The notes under the pieces were generated by a model. It had not been told where the DNA came from, did no database searches, and saw only the letters and a program-made list of their open reading frames with translations. A stretch of DNA of 64,000 nucleotides from JBHIDJ01 sp046760105 (GTDB lineage: Bacteria > Pseudomonadota > Gammaproteobacteria > Acidiferrobacterales > SPGG2): positions 3,718 through 67,717 of the forward strand of contig JBHIDJ010000008.1 of assembly GCA_046760105.1 (NCBI GenBank), written 5' to 3'. The translations under genes and the position numbers were made by a program. Positions 18,323-27,507 of this stretch are shown in pieces (position 1 is the stretch's first letter; the number at the start of each line of letters is the position of its first letter).

Positions 18323-19021
18323 TTATCTGAGATAGCGCGCGACGCCGCGCATCAACAGCTCGCCGAGCCTTACCAGATACAGGGTCCCCATCTCGGGATG
18401 AAAACGGTGCGGGTCGCGGCTACCGAGGCACAGCACACCGCGCGGGATCTCGCCCCCGAGAGCGATCATCGCCGTGGATTTGATCTGCTTGGCGCCGGTG
18501 CCGAACAAGTAAGTTAGCATCTTGTCGTCGTACTTGCCGCCACATACGGGTCGGCCACCGACAAACTGCTTTAACAGCGAATTGAGCTGGCGGTCATCTT
18601 GCTTCGTGAACTCCGGCCGCCCCGCGGTGGCTGCCCCCCCGCCCTTGAGGCGGATCACCACCTGATCCAGCTTGAACTCTTGGCGCAGAAGGTCATGGGC
18701 GGTACTCAACACATCGTCCAGAGAGGCCGCATCGATCATCGCTTGGCTGAAGTGGTGCAGCCGTTCGCCCAGAACCTCGTTTTCACGGGCGATCGCTACG
18801 AGTTCACGTAACTGCTGTTGTAAACGGTGATTCTGTTCGCGCAGCACTTGGACTTGGTGTTCCAGGAGCGAGATGGCGCTACCGCTTTCGGGATGAGGTA
18901 CTTTAAGTGTCGCCAGTACCTCGCCGTGACGCAGGAAGTAATCCGGATTGTCTTCCAGATAGCGAGCTACCGCCTCCTCCCAGGTGAGCTCTTTTTGTTG
19001 TCCTTCGCTTTTGTGAGTCAT
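18323..19021 (-). CDS. DUF484 family protein
   Basis: A 232-residue protein with an N-terminal helical region (YLEDNPDYFLRHGEVLATLKVPHP), a coiled coil (residues about 50-85, HQVQVLREQNHRLQQQLREL) and a GAF-like C-terminal domain. This is the DUF484 protein regularly found between dapF and xerC. It overlaps dapF by 4 bases (ATGA), so the two are translationally coupled. Its function is not established; the constant neighbours suggest a link to cell wall or chromosome processing, which is inference. Confidence 0.9.
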   Translation of the reverse strand: MTHKSEGQQKELTWEEAVARYLEDNPDYFLRHGEVLATLKVPHPESGSAISLLEHQVQVLREQNHRLQQQLRELVAIARENEVLGERLHHFSQAMIDAASLDDVLSTAHDLLRQEFKLDQVVIRLKGGGAATAGRPEFTKQDDRQLNSLLKQFVGGRPVCGGKYDDKMLTYLFGTGAKQIKSTAMIALGGEIPRGVLCLGSRDPHRFHPEMGTLYLVRLGELLMRGVARYLR

Positions 19022-19857
19022 AAACGCTCTACATCAAGGCTGCCTTCATACGTGGTGACGGCCGGGCCCCTCAAAAACGCCGGCTCGCCGTCCCCAGGCC
19101 ACGACACGTGCAGCGTGCCCCCGGGTAGTGTCACCTCGACGGCCTCCGCGAGCAAGCCGCGCCGGCAACCCGAGATCACGGCTGCCGTGGCCCCAGTCCC
19201 ACACGCCAGCGTCTCACCCACTCCGCGCTCGTGTACGCGCAGACGGATGTGCCGCGGATCCAGCACCTGCATGAATCCCGCATTCACCCGGTTGGGGAAG
19301 CGCGGGTGGTTCTCTACTAGGGGGCCGAGGGTCGCCACTATCCCGTCATCCACGTCCTCGACTATCTGCACTGCATGGGGATTTCCCAGCGAAAGCACAC
19401 TGACAGCCACGTGTTTGCCCCCTATATCCAAATCATAGACGACCTCGGGTGTATTTGCCGCAAACGGGATCTTGACGGGATCGAATTCCGGTACCCCCAT
19501 ATCGACGGTCACCTGGCCGTCCGTCTCTACACGGAGATGGACCACGCCACCCAGGGTCTGTATCGCCATCTCGCTCTTGTTTGTCAGCCCACAGTCGCGC
19601 ACGAACCGAGCCAGGCAGCGCGCCCCGTTGCCGCAATGCTCAACCTCACCGCCGTCGGCGTTAAAGATGCGGAACTTGAAATCGACATCGGGCGTGTCGG
19701 CGCGTTCCAGCAACAGCACCTGGTCACACCCTACCCCGTAACGCCGCTGGGCGATACGGCGGATCTGCTCACGCGTCAGATCGACCCGCCGACGAATACA
19801 ATCAAACACCGCGAAGTCATTGCCAAGGCCATGCATTTTGGTGAATGAAACACGCAT
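19018..19857 (-). CDS. dapF: Diaminopimelate epimerase
   Basis: DapF interconverts LL- and meso-diaminopimelate for lysine and peptidoglycan synthesis. The 279-residue protein begins MRVSFTKMHGLGNDFAVFD and has both active-site cysteines in EHCGNGARCLA and ETLACGTGATAA, without PLP-binding features. It belongs to the leftward lptM-lysA-(methyltransferase)-dapF-DUF484-xerC run; in most relatives dapF follows lysA directly. Confidence 0.96.
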   Translation of the reverse strand: MRVSFTKMHGLGNDFAVFDCIRRRVDLTREQIRRIAQRRYGVGCDQVLLLERADTPDVDFKFRIFNADGGEVEHCGNGARCLARFVRDCGLTNKSEMAIQTLGGVVHLRVETDGQVTVDMGVPEFDPVKIPFAANTPEVVYDLDIGGKHVAVSVLSLGNPHAVQIVEDVDDGIVATLGPLVENHPRFPNRVNAGFMQVLDPRHIRLRVHERGVGETLACGTGATAAVISGCRRGLLAEAVEVTLPGGTLHVSWPGDGEPAFLRGPAVTTYEGSLDVERL

Positions 19858-19922
19858 ACACCAAGATTACCGCCTTGTGCACGGCAAGCAAACTAGTGTT
19901 TGAGCGCCAAGCGGAGTGTGGC

Positions 19923-20591
19923 TCAAGCGAGGTTACCCCAAACGATCAGATGGCGGTCGCTGACCACGTCGATCTGAAGGTAGCCCTCCAGACCCGCTGT
20001 CAGCAGCTGTGCGCGGATCTCGTCCGGGCGATAGCTGGCGAGCAGGGACTTAAAAAAATCGCGTTTCAGGAGCTCGGGTTCATTGCCGCTGTACGCGTCG
20101 ACCAATCGGCGCGCGACGGACCTCGAGTCGGGCCGCAGCAGATCCATCACAAAAATGCTTCTTCTCTGGGGCGGTCCGTTGTCCTTGAGCGTGTTCCACA
20201 GCACGAGCGGATCGGCAAGATGATGCAGCAGACTGTTGCTGATAACCGTATCGAACGTGCTGTGTGCCGGAAGCTCACCCGGCAAACGCACCCTGACGAG
20301 CCTGATCCGATCCTGCATGTCCGCGGCGTCTACAGCCTCTCGGCCTAAGGCCAGCATCGCCTCAGACCCATCAATGCCCGTCAATTCACAATTAGGATAG
20401 GCATGGGCAAAACGAATACTGATGTCGGCCGGCCCGCACCCGAGATCCAGCACACGCAGGGGACTGTGGTCGGGAAAGCGCTCGCGGAAACGCTCGATGA
20501 ATGCCTGGTGCGGTTCGGAGAAGTCCGCCATAGCATAGGCGCGTGCCTGCTCGGGATCATCCATCAACTCTGGCTCGGGAATACGTTTCAT
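19923..20591 (-). CDS. Class I SAM-dependent methyltransferase
   Basis: A 222-residue protein with a Rossmann motif I (LRVLDLGCGPADISIRFA), the acidic loop LTGIDGSEAML and a later SNSLLHHLADP, the general pattern of methyltransferase type 11/25. The N-terminal YAMADFSEPHQAFIERF segment is seen in small-molecule methyltransferases. It is inserted between lysA and dapF, where relatives have nothing. The substrate is unknown. It starts 11 bases beyond a heptamer repeat element. Confidence 0.8.
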   Translation of the reverse strand: MKRIPEPELMDDPEQARAYAMADFSEPHQAFIERFRERFPDHSPLRVLDLGCGPADISIRFAHAYPNCELTGIDGSEAMLALGREAVDAADMQDRIRLVRVRLPGELPAHSTFDTVISNSLLHHLADPLVLWNTLKDNGPPQRRSIFVMDLLRPDSRSVARRLVDAYSGNEPELLKRDFFKSLLASYRPDEIRAQLLTAGLEGYLQIDVVSDRHLIVWGNLA

Positions 20592-20601
20592 AAAACGACA
20601 C

Positions 20602-20729
20602 AGCTAGTAGCAAGTTACAAGTAGCAAGTAGCGAGGAGAAAGCAAAAAAGCTTCAGACTCGCCGGAGATTTCCCTTGATCCTTGCTACTTCGCACTTACC
20701 TACTCGCAGTTAATTACTTGCTACTCGGG
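20602..20729. repeat. CAAGNNN heptamer inverted-repeat element, copy 1
   Basis: The left arm (about 20605-20645) is built of CAAGTTA, CAAGTAG, CAAGTAG and decayed units. The right arm (about 20680-20729) has CCTTG, CTACTTC, TTACTTG and CTACTCG units in the opposite sense. The core between them is unique. It fills the whole gap between lysA and the methyltransferase gene, and the lysA stop codon (20721-20723) lies in the right arm. Confidence 0.75.
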
Positions 20730-21986
20730 CAATATCGATTCCGTCGCCAGCATCTCATCGATCGTTTCCCGGCGACGGACGATATGGAAGCGATCCTTAT
20801 CAACCATGACCTCTGCCACAAGCGGACGACTGTTGTAACGCGAACTCATAATCGCACTGTAGGCACCAGCACAGCGCACCGCGAGCAGATCACCGGGGGC
20901 GACAGCTAATTCGCGATCGCATCCGAGAAAATCTCCGCTTTCGCAAACCGGACCAACGACATCGTAGACATGCATCTCATGCCCACCGTCCGTGGCGACC
21001 GGCACAATCTCATGCCAGGCATCATAAAGCGCGGGTCGCATGAGGTCATTCATGGCGGCGTCGACCACCGCGAAATTCTTCGCGTTGGTATGCTTTAGGT
21101 ACTCCACACGCGTGAGCAGCACCCCGGCTTCACCCACGAGCGCCCGCCCGGGCTCAATCACGACGCGGATGTGCCGGTATCGTGAACCGTGGGCATCCAG
21201 TCTGTTAATGAGTGCAAGCACGTAGTCACGCGGGCTCGGCGGTTGCTCACTGCGATACGTAATGCCAAGCCCGCCCCCCAGATTGACGTGTTCAAGTTCG
21301 AGTCCTTCCCGACGCAATGCTTCCACCAGCGTCAGCAAACGCTCAAGCGCATCGATAAACGGCGCCGTATCGGTGAGCTGCGAGCCGATATGGCAAGCCA
21401 TACCTATGATCTTAATAGTCGGCAGACTGCGGGCATGAGTATAGACATCGCCTGCGCGCTCGATGGGCACACCAAACTTGTTGCGCTTACGGCCGGTGGC
21501 GATATAGGGATGCGTATTCGGATCAACGTCTGGATTCACGCGTAGCGCAACCGGTGCCGGCTTGCCGACCTGACTTGCCAGTTCGCTCAGACGCGCGAGC
21601 TCGCCCTCGGATTCGACGTCAAAACAGTGGATACCTGCTTCCAATGCACGCTGCATTTCGCGCTCAGTCTTGCCGACGCCCGAGAACACCACCCTCGAGG
21701 GGTTACCACCTGCGCGCAGTACGCGCTCGAGCTCCCCTCCGGACACGATGTCGAAGCCCGATCCGAGGCGCGCGAGTAGGTTCAAAATGGCCAGGTTCGA
21801 ATTGGCCTTCACCCCGTAACACACCAAATGATCGCGCGAGCCGAAGGCCTCATCAAAGGCATACCATCGGCGCTCGATCATCGCTCGCGAATACACATAA
21901 CACGGCGTGCCCACTTGCTCGGCAATGGTCGCCAGCGGGATATCTTCGGCAAAAAGTTGCCCGTTACGGTAAGCAAAGAGCGTCAT
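20721..21986 (-). CDS. lysA: Diaminopimelate decarboxylase
   Basis: LysA decarboxylates meso-diaminopimelate to lysine using PLP. The 421-residue protein has the PLP lysine in VCYGVKANSNLAIL, the glycine-rich HVNLGGGLGI phosphate loop, and the second-domain motif GPVCESGDFLG with the substrate-binding cysteine. The C-terminus ends ILPE, and the terminator TAG is donated by a heptamer repeat. It follows lptM by 13 bases, the normal gammaproteobacterial arrangement. Confidence 0.96.
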   Translation of the reverse strand: MTLFAYRNGQLFAEDIPLATIAEQVGTPCYVYSRAMIERRWYAFDEAFGSRDHLVCYGVKANSNLAILNLLARLGSGFDIVSGGELERVLRAGGNPSRVVFSGVGKTEREMQRALEAGIHCFDVESEGELARLSELASQVGKPAPVALRVNPDVDPNTHPYIATGRKRNKFGVPIERAGDVYTHARSLPTIKIIGMACHIGSQLTDTAPFIDALERLLTLVEALRREGLELEHVNLGGGLGITYRSEQPPSPRDYVLALINRLDAHGSRYRHIRVVIEPGRALVGEAGVLLTRVEYLKHTNAKNFAVVDAAMNDLMRPALYDAWHEIVPVATDGGHEMHVYDVVGPVCESGDFLGCDRELAVAPGDLLAVRCAGAYSAIMSSRYNSRPLVAEVMVDKDRFHIVRRRETIDEMLATESILPE

Positions 21987-21999
21987 CGGTGATCTACCG

Positions 22000-22176
22000 C
22001 TAGTACTGCTTGTTTGACTGCTTTTTGCTCTGCTCCTCTTCCCTGGAGTCGTCGGTCTGCTCTTGCTTCACGGGTTCTGGGAGGTACAAGGACCCCTTCT
22101 TGCCACAGCCCATCAGGGCTCCAGCAGCAGTCGCTAGCACTCCGACTACGAGCAACGGCAAGGCGATACGAGTCAT
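22000..22176 (-). CDS. lptM: LptM-type small lipoprotein (YifL)
   Basis: A 58-residue lipoprotein with a signal segment and a lipobox ALMGC, giving an acylated Cys24 followed by GKKGSLYLPEP, the conserved LptM mature N-terminus. LptM promotes oxidative assembly of the LptDE lipopolysaccharide translocon. The mature tail is charged and low in complexity (Gln/Glu/Lys-rich). The start at 22176 excludes a longer frame. It sits directly upstream of lysA as in E. coli and Pseudomonas. Confidence 0.88.
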   Translation of the reverse strand: MTRIALPLLVVGVLATAAGALMGCGKKGSLYLPEPVKQEQTDDSREEEQSKKQSNKQY

Positions 22177-22298
22177 ACGCAAATCTACGATCCTCTGGAG
22201 ATGTGTTAGCCGTAGGTTACCAGTTACTCGATGCGTGCAGAATGTCCAAAGATCGACGGGGGGGATTGGGACCGACCCGGGCTTTTTAACGTACACCA

Positions 22299-23369
22299 TC
22301 AAGACCGAATCAGCACAACGTCATGGTGCAGAAGTTCCGCCTTTAGCGCATCCAAGTTCAGCAGGCCGAGGCACGGCATGGCGCCGACATCGGCAATACC
22401 TTCGCGCACCCATTTCCTGATCAGCGCGATGGCCGGGCTACAAGCGATCGCCGCGTTGCCATTAGTACGTGCTATCAGACACGCCGCACGCATGATGTCA
22501 GCGCCATTGCGCTCCCCGTGTACACGCACGCGAATGCCTGTGGTCATATCCAGCAGTCTTTGAACCTCGTCGCGCCGCATTGTACTTTCGTACTCCACAA
22601 TATTATGAAGCCTCCGCAGGCGGCCAAGCCCAGCTAAGGCGTAGTTAAGCACCGCCTGGCTGACGCTGGCGCGAAATGTCACCGTCTGTGCGCCGTATCG
22701 TCCTGGAAAGAGATCAAGATCCACGACGTCGCAAAGATAAGTCCGCCGCCGACCAACGGGTGCGGGAAACCTGACCGTCTCTGGTTCCGACCAGTGGAAC
22801 GTATCCCGCCAGAGTCCCCTGTGTTTGACGCGCATAGGGCGGCCCACGTAACGCATCATGTTCTGTAACGTCGCGAACCACGGTCTTTGCTCATCCATCG
22901 GCGAGATCGCGGTGTGAATCTCGGTCACCCGATCGAACTCATCGAGCAGCGAGTCCACCAACGCCCCGGAGATGGCGGGCGCCAACGTCGCACCTGCTAC
23001 GACTAGACAAGCACGGGCTTGCGCCTGCTTATTCAGGGCGGTGATGCCAGCAACATATTTCCGGCTAGCGGCGGTATCGACATAATGTACGGAGCCCTGC
23101 GCGCATTGTCGAGCTATCCGATAGTCGTTCGGCCGAAAAGGACCACCCGCATTGACCACGGCAAATACATCACGGAGTGCGTTTCGCACCGAGGTGGTGC
23201 TGTCGGCATCGACGGTGATAAACCCGACCCCGACCCTTTTCGCGAACGCCGGTTTCGCATCGGATCGCCTGACCCCCATCACGCACTCGATCGCGGAATC
23301 CGCCGCCAACGCCGCACTGATGCCCCTACCTGTGGCACTGTTTCCGAGGACCAAGACCCGCCTAGTCAT
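22299..23369 (-). CDS. Saccharopine dehydrogenase family NAD(P)-binding protein
   Basis: A 356-residue protein with an N-terminal Rossmann start RVLVLGNSATGRGISAAL and a catalytic-type domain containing CLVVAGATLAPAISGALVDSL, as in saccharopine dehydrogenase-like proteins. The usual GxGxxG loop reads GNSATGRG, so cofactor binding may be altered. It lies between lon and lptM, not a conserved neighbourhood I recognise. Its substrate is unknown and it may not act on lysine metabolism despite nearby lysA and dapF. Confidence 0.72.
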   Translation of the reverse strand: MTRRVLVLGNSATGRGISAALAADSAIECVMGVRRSDAKPAFAKRVGVGFITVDADSTTSVRNALRDVFAVVNAGGPFRPNDYRIARQCAQGSVHYVDTAASRKYVAGITALNKQAQARACLVVAGATLAPAISGALVDSLLDEFDRVTEIHTAISPMDEQRPWFATLQNMMRYVGRPMRVKHRGLWRDTFHWSEPETVRFPAPVGRRRTYLCDVVDLDLFPGRYGAQTVTFRASVSQAVLNYALAGLGRLRRLHNIVEYESTMRRDEVQRLLDMTTGIRVRVHGERNGADIMRAACLIARTNGNAAIACSPAIALIRKWVREGIADVGAMPCLGLLNLDALKAELLHHDVVLIRS

Positions 23370-23401
23370 GCGGCGCGAATGATATCAAAGAAAAGACAGA
23401 T

Positions 23402-23496
23402 GCAAGATACAAGTAAAAAGATACAGGTTACGCTTTCAATGGTATTCGTCCTATTGAGGTTTTGCTTGTACCTTGGACCTTGAATCTTGTATCTGA
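23402..23496. repeat. CAAGNNN heptamer inverted-repeat element, copy 2 (overlaps lon end)
   Basis: The left arm (23403-23432) reads CAAGATA, CAAGTAA, AAAGATA, CAGGTTA. The right arm (about 23464-23496) reads GCTTG, TACCTTG, GACCTTG, AATCTTG, TATCTGA in the opposite sense. The right arm lies inside the lon reading frame and encodes its last residues. The element spans most of the gap between lon and the saccharopine dehydrogenase-like gene. Confidence 0.7.
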
Positions 23497-25916
23497 ATTT
23501 TCGGATAAACAGTCGTAACAACCTCTTTGTACTGCTTGACGAAATGTACGGTAAGGCCGTTGCGCACATGCTCTGGTAACTCTTCAAAATCGCCGCGGTT
23601 TGCCTCCGGCAGGATAAGCTCCGCGATGCGCACACGCCGTGCGGCGATCACCTTCTCACGAATGCCGCCAACCGGAAGCACCTGACCGGTCAGACTCAGT
23701 TCGCCGGTCATGCCGATCGGGCGCGCGATCTTCTGCCCACGCGCCAGCGAAAGCAACGCCGTGGCCATGGTGATGCCGGCACTCGGGCCATCTTTTGGCG
23801 TCGCGCCGGCAGGCACATGTAGATGAACAAACGCCTTTTCGAAGTAGTCTGCCGGCGCGCCATAAGGTGCGCTGTGCGATGAGATATAGCTGTAAGCGAT
23901 CTCGGCGGATTCCTTCATCACATCACCTAGTTGCCCAGTGAGCTTGAAACCACGTGTGTGCTCGTGCACGCGCGTAGCCTCCACATCGAGCGTCGCGCCG
24001 CCGAGCGGTGTCCACGCAAGACCGGTGGCGATACCCACACCGGTCATGGGCTTCTCCTCCCGAAAAACCGGCTTGCCGAGATAATCCTCGAGATTTTTAA
24101 CACCCACCTTGATCGGCGGTTTCTGTCCTTTGAGAATCTTGACTACCGCTTTGCGCGCAATCGTGCCGATACGCTTTTGCAGATGGCGCACACCCGCCTC
24201 ACGCGCATAGCGCTCTATGATCTCGCGGATTGCGTTCTTTTCTATTCTCAGCTCAGTACGCTTAAGGCCCATCTTTCCCAGCTGTCGCGGTATCAGATGG
24301 CTGCGCGCGATCTCCATCTTCTCGAGGGTGATATAACCACCCAGACGTATGACTTCCATACGGTCCAATAACGGTGCTGGAATGGTATCCATTTGGTTGG
24401 CGGTACACATGAACAAGACCTTCGAAAGATCGAAACGTACATCGAGATAGTGATCCAGGAAGTCCTGATTCTGCTCTGGGTCGAGGACCTCGAGTAACGC
24501 TGATGCGGGATCGCCGCGATAGGACGCGCCCACCTTGTCAATCTCATCAAGCATGATTACCGGGTTTGCGGTGCCAACGTCCTTGATCGCTTGGATAAAC
24601 TTCCCCGGCATGGCGCCTATATACGTACGCCGATGCCCCTTTACCTCGGCCTCGTCACGCAAGCCACCCAATGAGAAACGATAAAACCTGCGCCCGAGCG
24701 CGGCCGCCACCGAACGGCCGATCGAAGTCTTGCCCACACCAGGTGGACCAACGAGCAACAGAATCGACCCCGCGACTTCGCCGCGCATAGCGCCCACGCC
24801 GAGAAACTCAATAATGCGTTGCTTTACGTCCTCGAGCCCTTCGTGATCACGGTCCAGTACCTCGCGCGCATGCTCAAGGTCGAGGTTGTCTTCTGAATAC
24901 TTGCCCCACGGTAGCAAGGTTAGCCAGTCGAGATAATTGCGCGTTACGGCGTACTCAGGCGACCCCACCTCCAGCACTGACATCTTTTTCATCTCTTCAT
25001 CGATACGCTTTCCCGCCTCCTCAGGCAAGTCCGCGTCCTTCAGTCGGGCACGGAATCTATCGAGCTCAGCCGTGCGGTCATCCTTAGCGATGCCGAGCTC
25101 TTTCTGGATCGCCTTGAGCTGTTCCCTAAGGAAATGCTCCCGCTGACGGGTGTGGATGCTTTCTTCCACCTGCTTGTGGATGCGCATCTGCGCCTTCGCT
25201 ACCTCGACTTCTTTCTTCAATACCACCAACACCTTCTCTAACCGATCAAGGATGTGCGTGGTTTCTAACACCTCTTGGAGCTCTTCCTTGCTGGCGGTGG
25301 TTAGGCTGGCGGCAAAATCCGCAAGGCGTGACGGCTCTTCCGGGCCAAAGCGATTGAGGAAGAACTTCAGTTCTTCCCCGTAAAGGGGATTCAAAGGCAG
25401 CAGCTCCTTGATGGTATTGACGACGGCTACGGTATAGGCCTTGAGTTCTGTGACGTCCTTGTAGCTCGTCTCTGGAAAGTATTGTGCTCGTACCGCAAAC
25501 GGGCGCTCGCTTGACACCCAATCCTCGATGCGGAAACGTTGTAATCCTTCAACGAATATCTGCAGCTTGTCCTCAAGCTTAACAACCTTGTGGATCCGGC
25601 CAGCCGTCCCCATGGCGTAAAAGTCCGCTGGCTTGGCCTCGAGTGGATCGTCGGTGCGTGTCAAAACCAGGCCCACCACCTTGTGGCCGGCCTCCATCAC
25701 TGACTCCACGGTGCGCATCCACGCCTCCTGCTCGAGCACGATCGGAATCATCTGCGCCGGAAAGAATGGCCGGTTAGCTAACGGCAAGACATACAAGACG
25801 CCGGGTAAGACTTCGGAGGGCCGCGCGAGCGGTGTATGTTCGCGATCCATCAGTTCAGCAGACGGCGATGATTTTTGCTCGTCGTCTTGGTTCTCGTACG
25901 CCTCGATATCTCTCAT
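23451..25916 (-). CDS. lon: ATP-dependent protease Lon
   Basis: Lon degrades misfolded and regulatory proteins in the cytoplasm. The 821-residue protein has the LON N-terminal domain (LYVLPLANRPFFPAQMIPIV), a coiled coil, the AAA module with Walker A GPPGVGKTSIG near residue 390 and Walker B VIMLDEIDKVG, and the Ser-Lys protease with PKDGPSAGITM (Ser near 711) and REKVIAARR. GGAGG precedes the ATG. The final residues, from about KIQIQDSR to the stop, are encoded by a heptamer repeat and are not family sequence. A sigma-32-like promoter lies upstream. Confidence 0.97.
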   Translation of the reverse strand: MRDIEAYENQDDEQKSSPSAELMDREHTPLARPSEVLPGVLYVLPLANRPFFPAQMIPIVLEQEAWMRTVESVMEAGHKVVGLVLTRTDDPLEAKPADFYAMGTAGRIHKVVKLEDKLQIFVEGLQRFRIEDWVSSERPFAVRAQYFPETSYKDVTELKAYTVAVVNTIKELLPLNPLYGEELKFFLNRFGPEEPSRLADFAASLTTASKEELQEVLETTHILDRLEKVLVVLKKEVEVAKAQMRIHKQVEESIHTRQREHFLREQLKAIQKELGIAKDDRTAELDRFRARLKDADLPEEAGKRIDEEMKKMSVLEVGSPEYAVTRNYLDWLTLLPWGKYSEDNLDLEHAREVLDRDHEGLEDVKQRIIEFLGVGAMRGEVAGSILLLVGPPGVGKTSIGRSVAAALGRRFYRFSLGGLRDEAEVKGHRRTYIGAMPGKFIQAIKDVGTANPVIMLDEIDKVGASYRGDPASALLEVLDPEQNQDFLDHYLDVRFDLSKVLFMCTANQMDTIPAPLLDRMEVIRLGGYITLEKMEIARSHLIPRQLGKMGLKRTELRIEKNAIREIIERYAREAGVRHLQKRIGTIARKAVVKILKGQKPPIKVGVKNLEDYLGKPVFREEKPMTGVGIATGLAWTPLGGATLDVEATRVHEHTRGFKLTGQLGDVMKESAEIAYSYISSHSAPYGAPADYFEKAFVHLHVPAGATPKDGPSAGITMATALLSLARGQKIARPIGMTGELSLTGQVLPVGGIREKVIAARRVRIAELILPEANRGDFEELPEHVRNGLTVHFVKQYKEVVTTVYPKIQIQDSRSKVQAKPQ

Positions 25917-25953
25917 ATCTCAATCCTCCCCCGCGTGGATCTGTGTGTGACAC

Positions 25954-25982
25954 ACATGAGGGCTTACGCCCTGGGGTTCAAG
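25954..25982 (-). promoter_or_regulatory. Putative sigma-32 heat-shock promoter for lon
   Basis: On the minus strand CTTGAAC (25976-25982) is followed after 13 bases by CCCTCATGT (25954-25962). The sigma-32 consensus is CTTGAAA, a 13-17 base spacer and CCCCATNT. The transcript would begin near 25946, about 30 bases before lon. lon is a classical sigma-32 target in proteobacteria. The -10 has one inserted or changed base against consensus, so this is a good candidate rather than certain. Confidence 0.5.
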
Positions 25983-26283
25983 TCGGCGCGCCCGTGTCAG
26001 GGCCGGTTTGGGCGGTACCGAGTAGCAAACGAGGGGTTCCTCACGAGCAACCGTCCTCTCCCGCATGGATTTTTTTGCGGTGCCAAAATGAACTAGATAC
26101 CTTTCAAACGGCAGCTTTTCGCTCAATCGTGTCAATGTATTCTAAAAGAATCCGGTACGGTGCTCCGATATCAAGACTGTAATGCCATTTTGTGCCGGGC
26201 CGGATGGCTTATTCCCTGAGACGGTTTTGTGCCCGAATTTTGCATGACCAGTGCAAAAGGCGCCAGTAACAGCGTAGGGTTCT
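25983..26283. other. Non-coding stretch between divergent genes
   Basis: This interval separates leftward lon from the rightward uncharacterised gene. Apart from the lon promoter at its left edge I see no gene, RNA or clear promoter. Confidence 0.4.
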
Positions 26284-26823
26284 ATGGGGCTACCGACTAT
26301 CTATCAGTTCTTCCGTCACCAGGTGCAATACGGCTTCGACAGGCAGGGACTGGCGGAGCCAGCAACGGTAGATTATTTGAGTGACATGCTCGCGCGTTTT
26401 GCGCACACGCGTGCGCTTTACGCCATTCGCGACCAAGACGGCAAACCGTTGGAGCGCATAGCCGAGCTCGTAGCTGTTTTACATGGTACATCGCAGTTCG
26501 AACCTCGTGCATGGGACCGACATCGGCGAGCGTTTATCGCACGCCATATTGGTGAATACACGTTGTTTATGAGTGGATGGTTCCGAGAGCGCCTGCGGGC
26601 ACGTGGTGAGCTCGATTACTATCTGCTGAATGGTCGCAGCGCCTTTTGGCAATGCGCCCATTACGAACCCAATCCCAGACACCAACGCGTGTTCCGCGGG
26701 TTACATCGCAATTTCGACCATATTGCCGACACGCTCGATAACATGGTTCGCTTCCAACTACCGTTCACGCCGGCGAACGTTAACGCGCAAACGCTGATCG
26801 CATCACTGTGGCGCGTTTACTAA
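26284..26823 (+). CDS. Uncharacterised protein, 179 residues
   Basis: I do not recognise this family with confidence. The protein is soluble, rich in aromatic residues, His and Arg, and probably helical. Conspicuous segments are IYQFFRHQVQYGFDR, HIGEYTLFMSGWFRE, YYLLNGRSAF and FDHIADTLDNMV. There is no signal peptide and no membrane span. Regular spacing of His/Tyr/Arg suggests a real gene, and it is followed 66 bases later by a YkgJ-type gene on the same strand. Confidence 0.65.
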   Translation: MGLPTIYQFFRHQVQYGFDRQGLAEPATVDYLSDMLARFAHTRALYAIRDQDGKPLERIAELVAVLHGTSQFEPRAWDRHRRAFIARHIGEYTLFMSGWFRERLRARGELDYYLLNGRSAFWQCAHYEPNPRHQRVFRGLHRNFDHIADTLDNMVRFQLPFTPANVNAQTLIASLWRVY

Positions 26824-26889
26824 ATATCCCGCGTATAATCACGATCGTGTGAGCAGAGATGCGATGAAATCGCCTGCGCCGAACACCCC

Positions 26890-27297
26890 ATGTTCTACCA
26901 GCGAGAAAAGTTGCGCTTTAAATGCACCGGCTGCGGTGCGTGCTGTACCGGCAACCCCAATGACTATTACGTCGCCGTTAACGAACCAGAACAGGAGCGG
27001 ATCCGCCGCTTTCTCGGTATCTCCCGATCGTGGTTTCGGCGTCGTTACCTTGTCAAGGCCGACGCAGCGACCGTGGGTCTGAACAGCGACAGTGCCGGTC
27101 GCTGTGTATTCCTTGATGCGTCGAATCGATGCCGCATCTACCCAGTAAGGCCCAACCAGTGTCGCACCTATCCGTTCTGGCCTGAGCTGCTGCGAAGCCG
27201 TGCGGCGTGGCAGGCCGAGACCCATCGCTGCGAAGGCATTGGGCAAGGAAAGGTGGTTCCGCTGAGACGCATAGCGGGCGCACTCAAACGCTGTTAG
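26890..27297 (+). CDS. YkgJ-family cysteine cluster protein
   Basis: A 135-residue protein with the cysteine cluster FKCTGCGACC (Cys12, 15, 18, 19) followed by CVFLDASNRCRIYPVRPNQCRTYPFWP, the defining pattern of the YkgJ/UPF0153 group, which is expected to bind zinc or an iron-sulfur cluster. The final Cys in HRCEG is also conserved in the family. No enzymatic role is established. Confidence 0.9.
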   Translation: MFYQREKLRFKCTGCGACCTGNPNDYYVAVNEPEQERIRRFLGISRSWFRRRYLVKADAATVGLNSDSAGRCVFLDASNRCRIYPVRPNQCRTYPFWPELLRSRAAWQAETHRCEGIGQGKVVPLRRIAGALKRC

Positions 27298-27507
27298 CCC
27301 GCATCGGCCGACAAGCGGCTGTTATTAAAGCCCGATGCCGCGCCACCCCTGGGTGCACTAGAAAATCCTCCCCAGCCTCTCGCCGCGATCATACAAGCCC
27401 TTTGCACGTGCACGCATTGCTGGCACGCACACGACCCTGTCAACCGCAGCCCGCGACGGGCGTTAAAGCATATGAAAATAGCGGAAACGATGTCTGGAGG
27501 TACAAGC

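Noticed and set aside
22299..23369. Assigning the saccharopine dehydrogenase-like gene to lysine synthesis because lysA and dapF are near.
   Set aside because: The organism evidently uses the diaminopimelate route, and the protein's nucleotide loop is atypical, so proximity is weak evidence.
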